Below are positions 63,963-64,000 of a stretch of DNA of 64,000 bases, in pieces. The notes under the pieces are model-generated. The model was given only the letters and a program-made list of their open reading frames with translations, was not told the DNA's origin and did no database searches. Both the position numbers and the translations under genes were made by a program. Location: the NCBI GenBank assembly GCA_039566865.1, contig CM076957.1, forward strand, positions 12,967,896 through 13,031,895, given 5' to 3'. Each line of letters opens with the position of its first letter. Position 1 is the first letter of the stretch. Source of the DNA: Aurelia coerulea. Its lineage: Eukaryota > Cnidaria > Scyphozoa > Semaeostomeae > Ulmaridae.

Positions 63963-64000
63963 CAGTAAAACTCTGCAAACAAGAACATATCTATTAGAAC
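63963..64000 (+). mobile_element. Left end of a second pogo-like element (runs off the window)
   Basis: CAGTAAAACTCTGCAAACAA followed by GAACATAT, directly after TA (63961-63962). Matches the inverse of the pogo 3' end at 3905-3944 with two differences in the first 28 bases. Only 38 bp are visible. Confidence 0.7.

Overview
This is eukaryotic, AT-rich, repeat-dense DNA. I see no operons, Shine-Dalgarno sites or long clean prokaryotic genes. Recognisable host coding sequence sits in short exons with GT/AG splice signals. The rest is a graveyard of non-LTR retrotransposons (LINEs), foldback/MITE DNA elements, a tRNA-derived SINE and a satellite array. The LINE types (CR1/Rex-like with tandem-repeat tails, a poly(A) LINE with a 2A-like peptide, an RTE-like fragment) and the pogo-like transposase suggest an aquatic invertebrate metazoan, with a cnidarian or another early-branching or marine animal as my best guess. 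The species cannot be fixed from this window.

Region by region. 1-3944: the 3' part of a decayed LINE (family A) abuts a frameshifted pogo-like transposase whose 3' terminal inverted repeat (TIR) ends at 3944. A second copy of that TIR begins at 63963, at the right edge. 4324-9679: LINE family B relic, LINE A relic, and foldback MITEs with CCGGGTGTC ends and TA target sites. 9854-10170: a candidate two-exon host gene (minus). 11656-13011: a 1.36-kb foldback. 13085-13310: a SINE. 15438-15621: the clear last exon of a PTP4A/PRL phosphatase ending in a CCIQ prenylation box. 16180-20316: two further foldbacks. 21252-25039: a candidate host exon split by a 3.4-kb LINE A copy with a 10-bp target site duplication (TSD). 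25089-26970: a foldback with a nested 171-bp MITE. 27602-31905: LINE family C with an SGNH-esterase ORF1, its RT interrupted by a 578-bp MITE inside the catalytic tyrosine codon. 32641-48052: nested layers (foldback arms, RTE fragment, LINE D1, 218-bp MITEs, LINE D2, hAT-like and 9-bp-TSD elements) around two candidate host genes (plus 42745-44025; minus 45191-46455). 48170-49860: iterated CAACCCG repeats and back-to-back MITEs. 51050-53270 and 56060-58290: LINE relics, the second split by a 453-bp near-perfect palindrome. 53879-56060: a satellite of thirteen units of about 176 bp, each designed around a 22-bp hairpin. 59-63 kb: scattered TAAGAAAC repeats and a hAT-like MITE. 61339-63796: candidate host exons.

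The most unusual content is the LINE D pair. D2 (38472-42637; poly(A); 13-bp TSD) encodes a hydrophobic N-terminal protein ending in a 2A-like motif (DVETNPGP) ahead of endonuclease and reverse transcriptase. D1 (33772-36458; poly(A); 12-bp TSD) is a shortened copy in which the same hydrophobic leader is fused in frame to the RT. It has lost the 2A motif, the endonuclease and the C-terminal domain, yet keeps one 632-codon open frame. The junctions are compatible with splicing before reverse transcription.

The host genes are unrelated to one another as far as I can see. Most of the biology here is insertion history, and many insertions can be ordered because their TSDs or paralogous empty sites lie inside the window. 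No database search was possible. Family names rest on motifs I can read.
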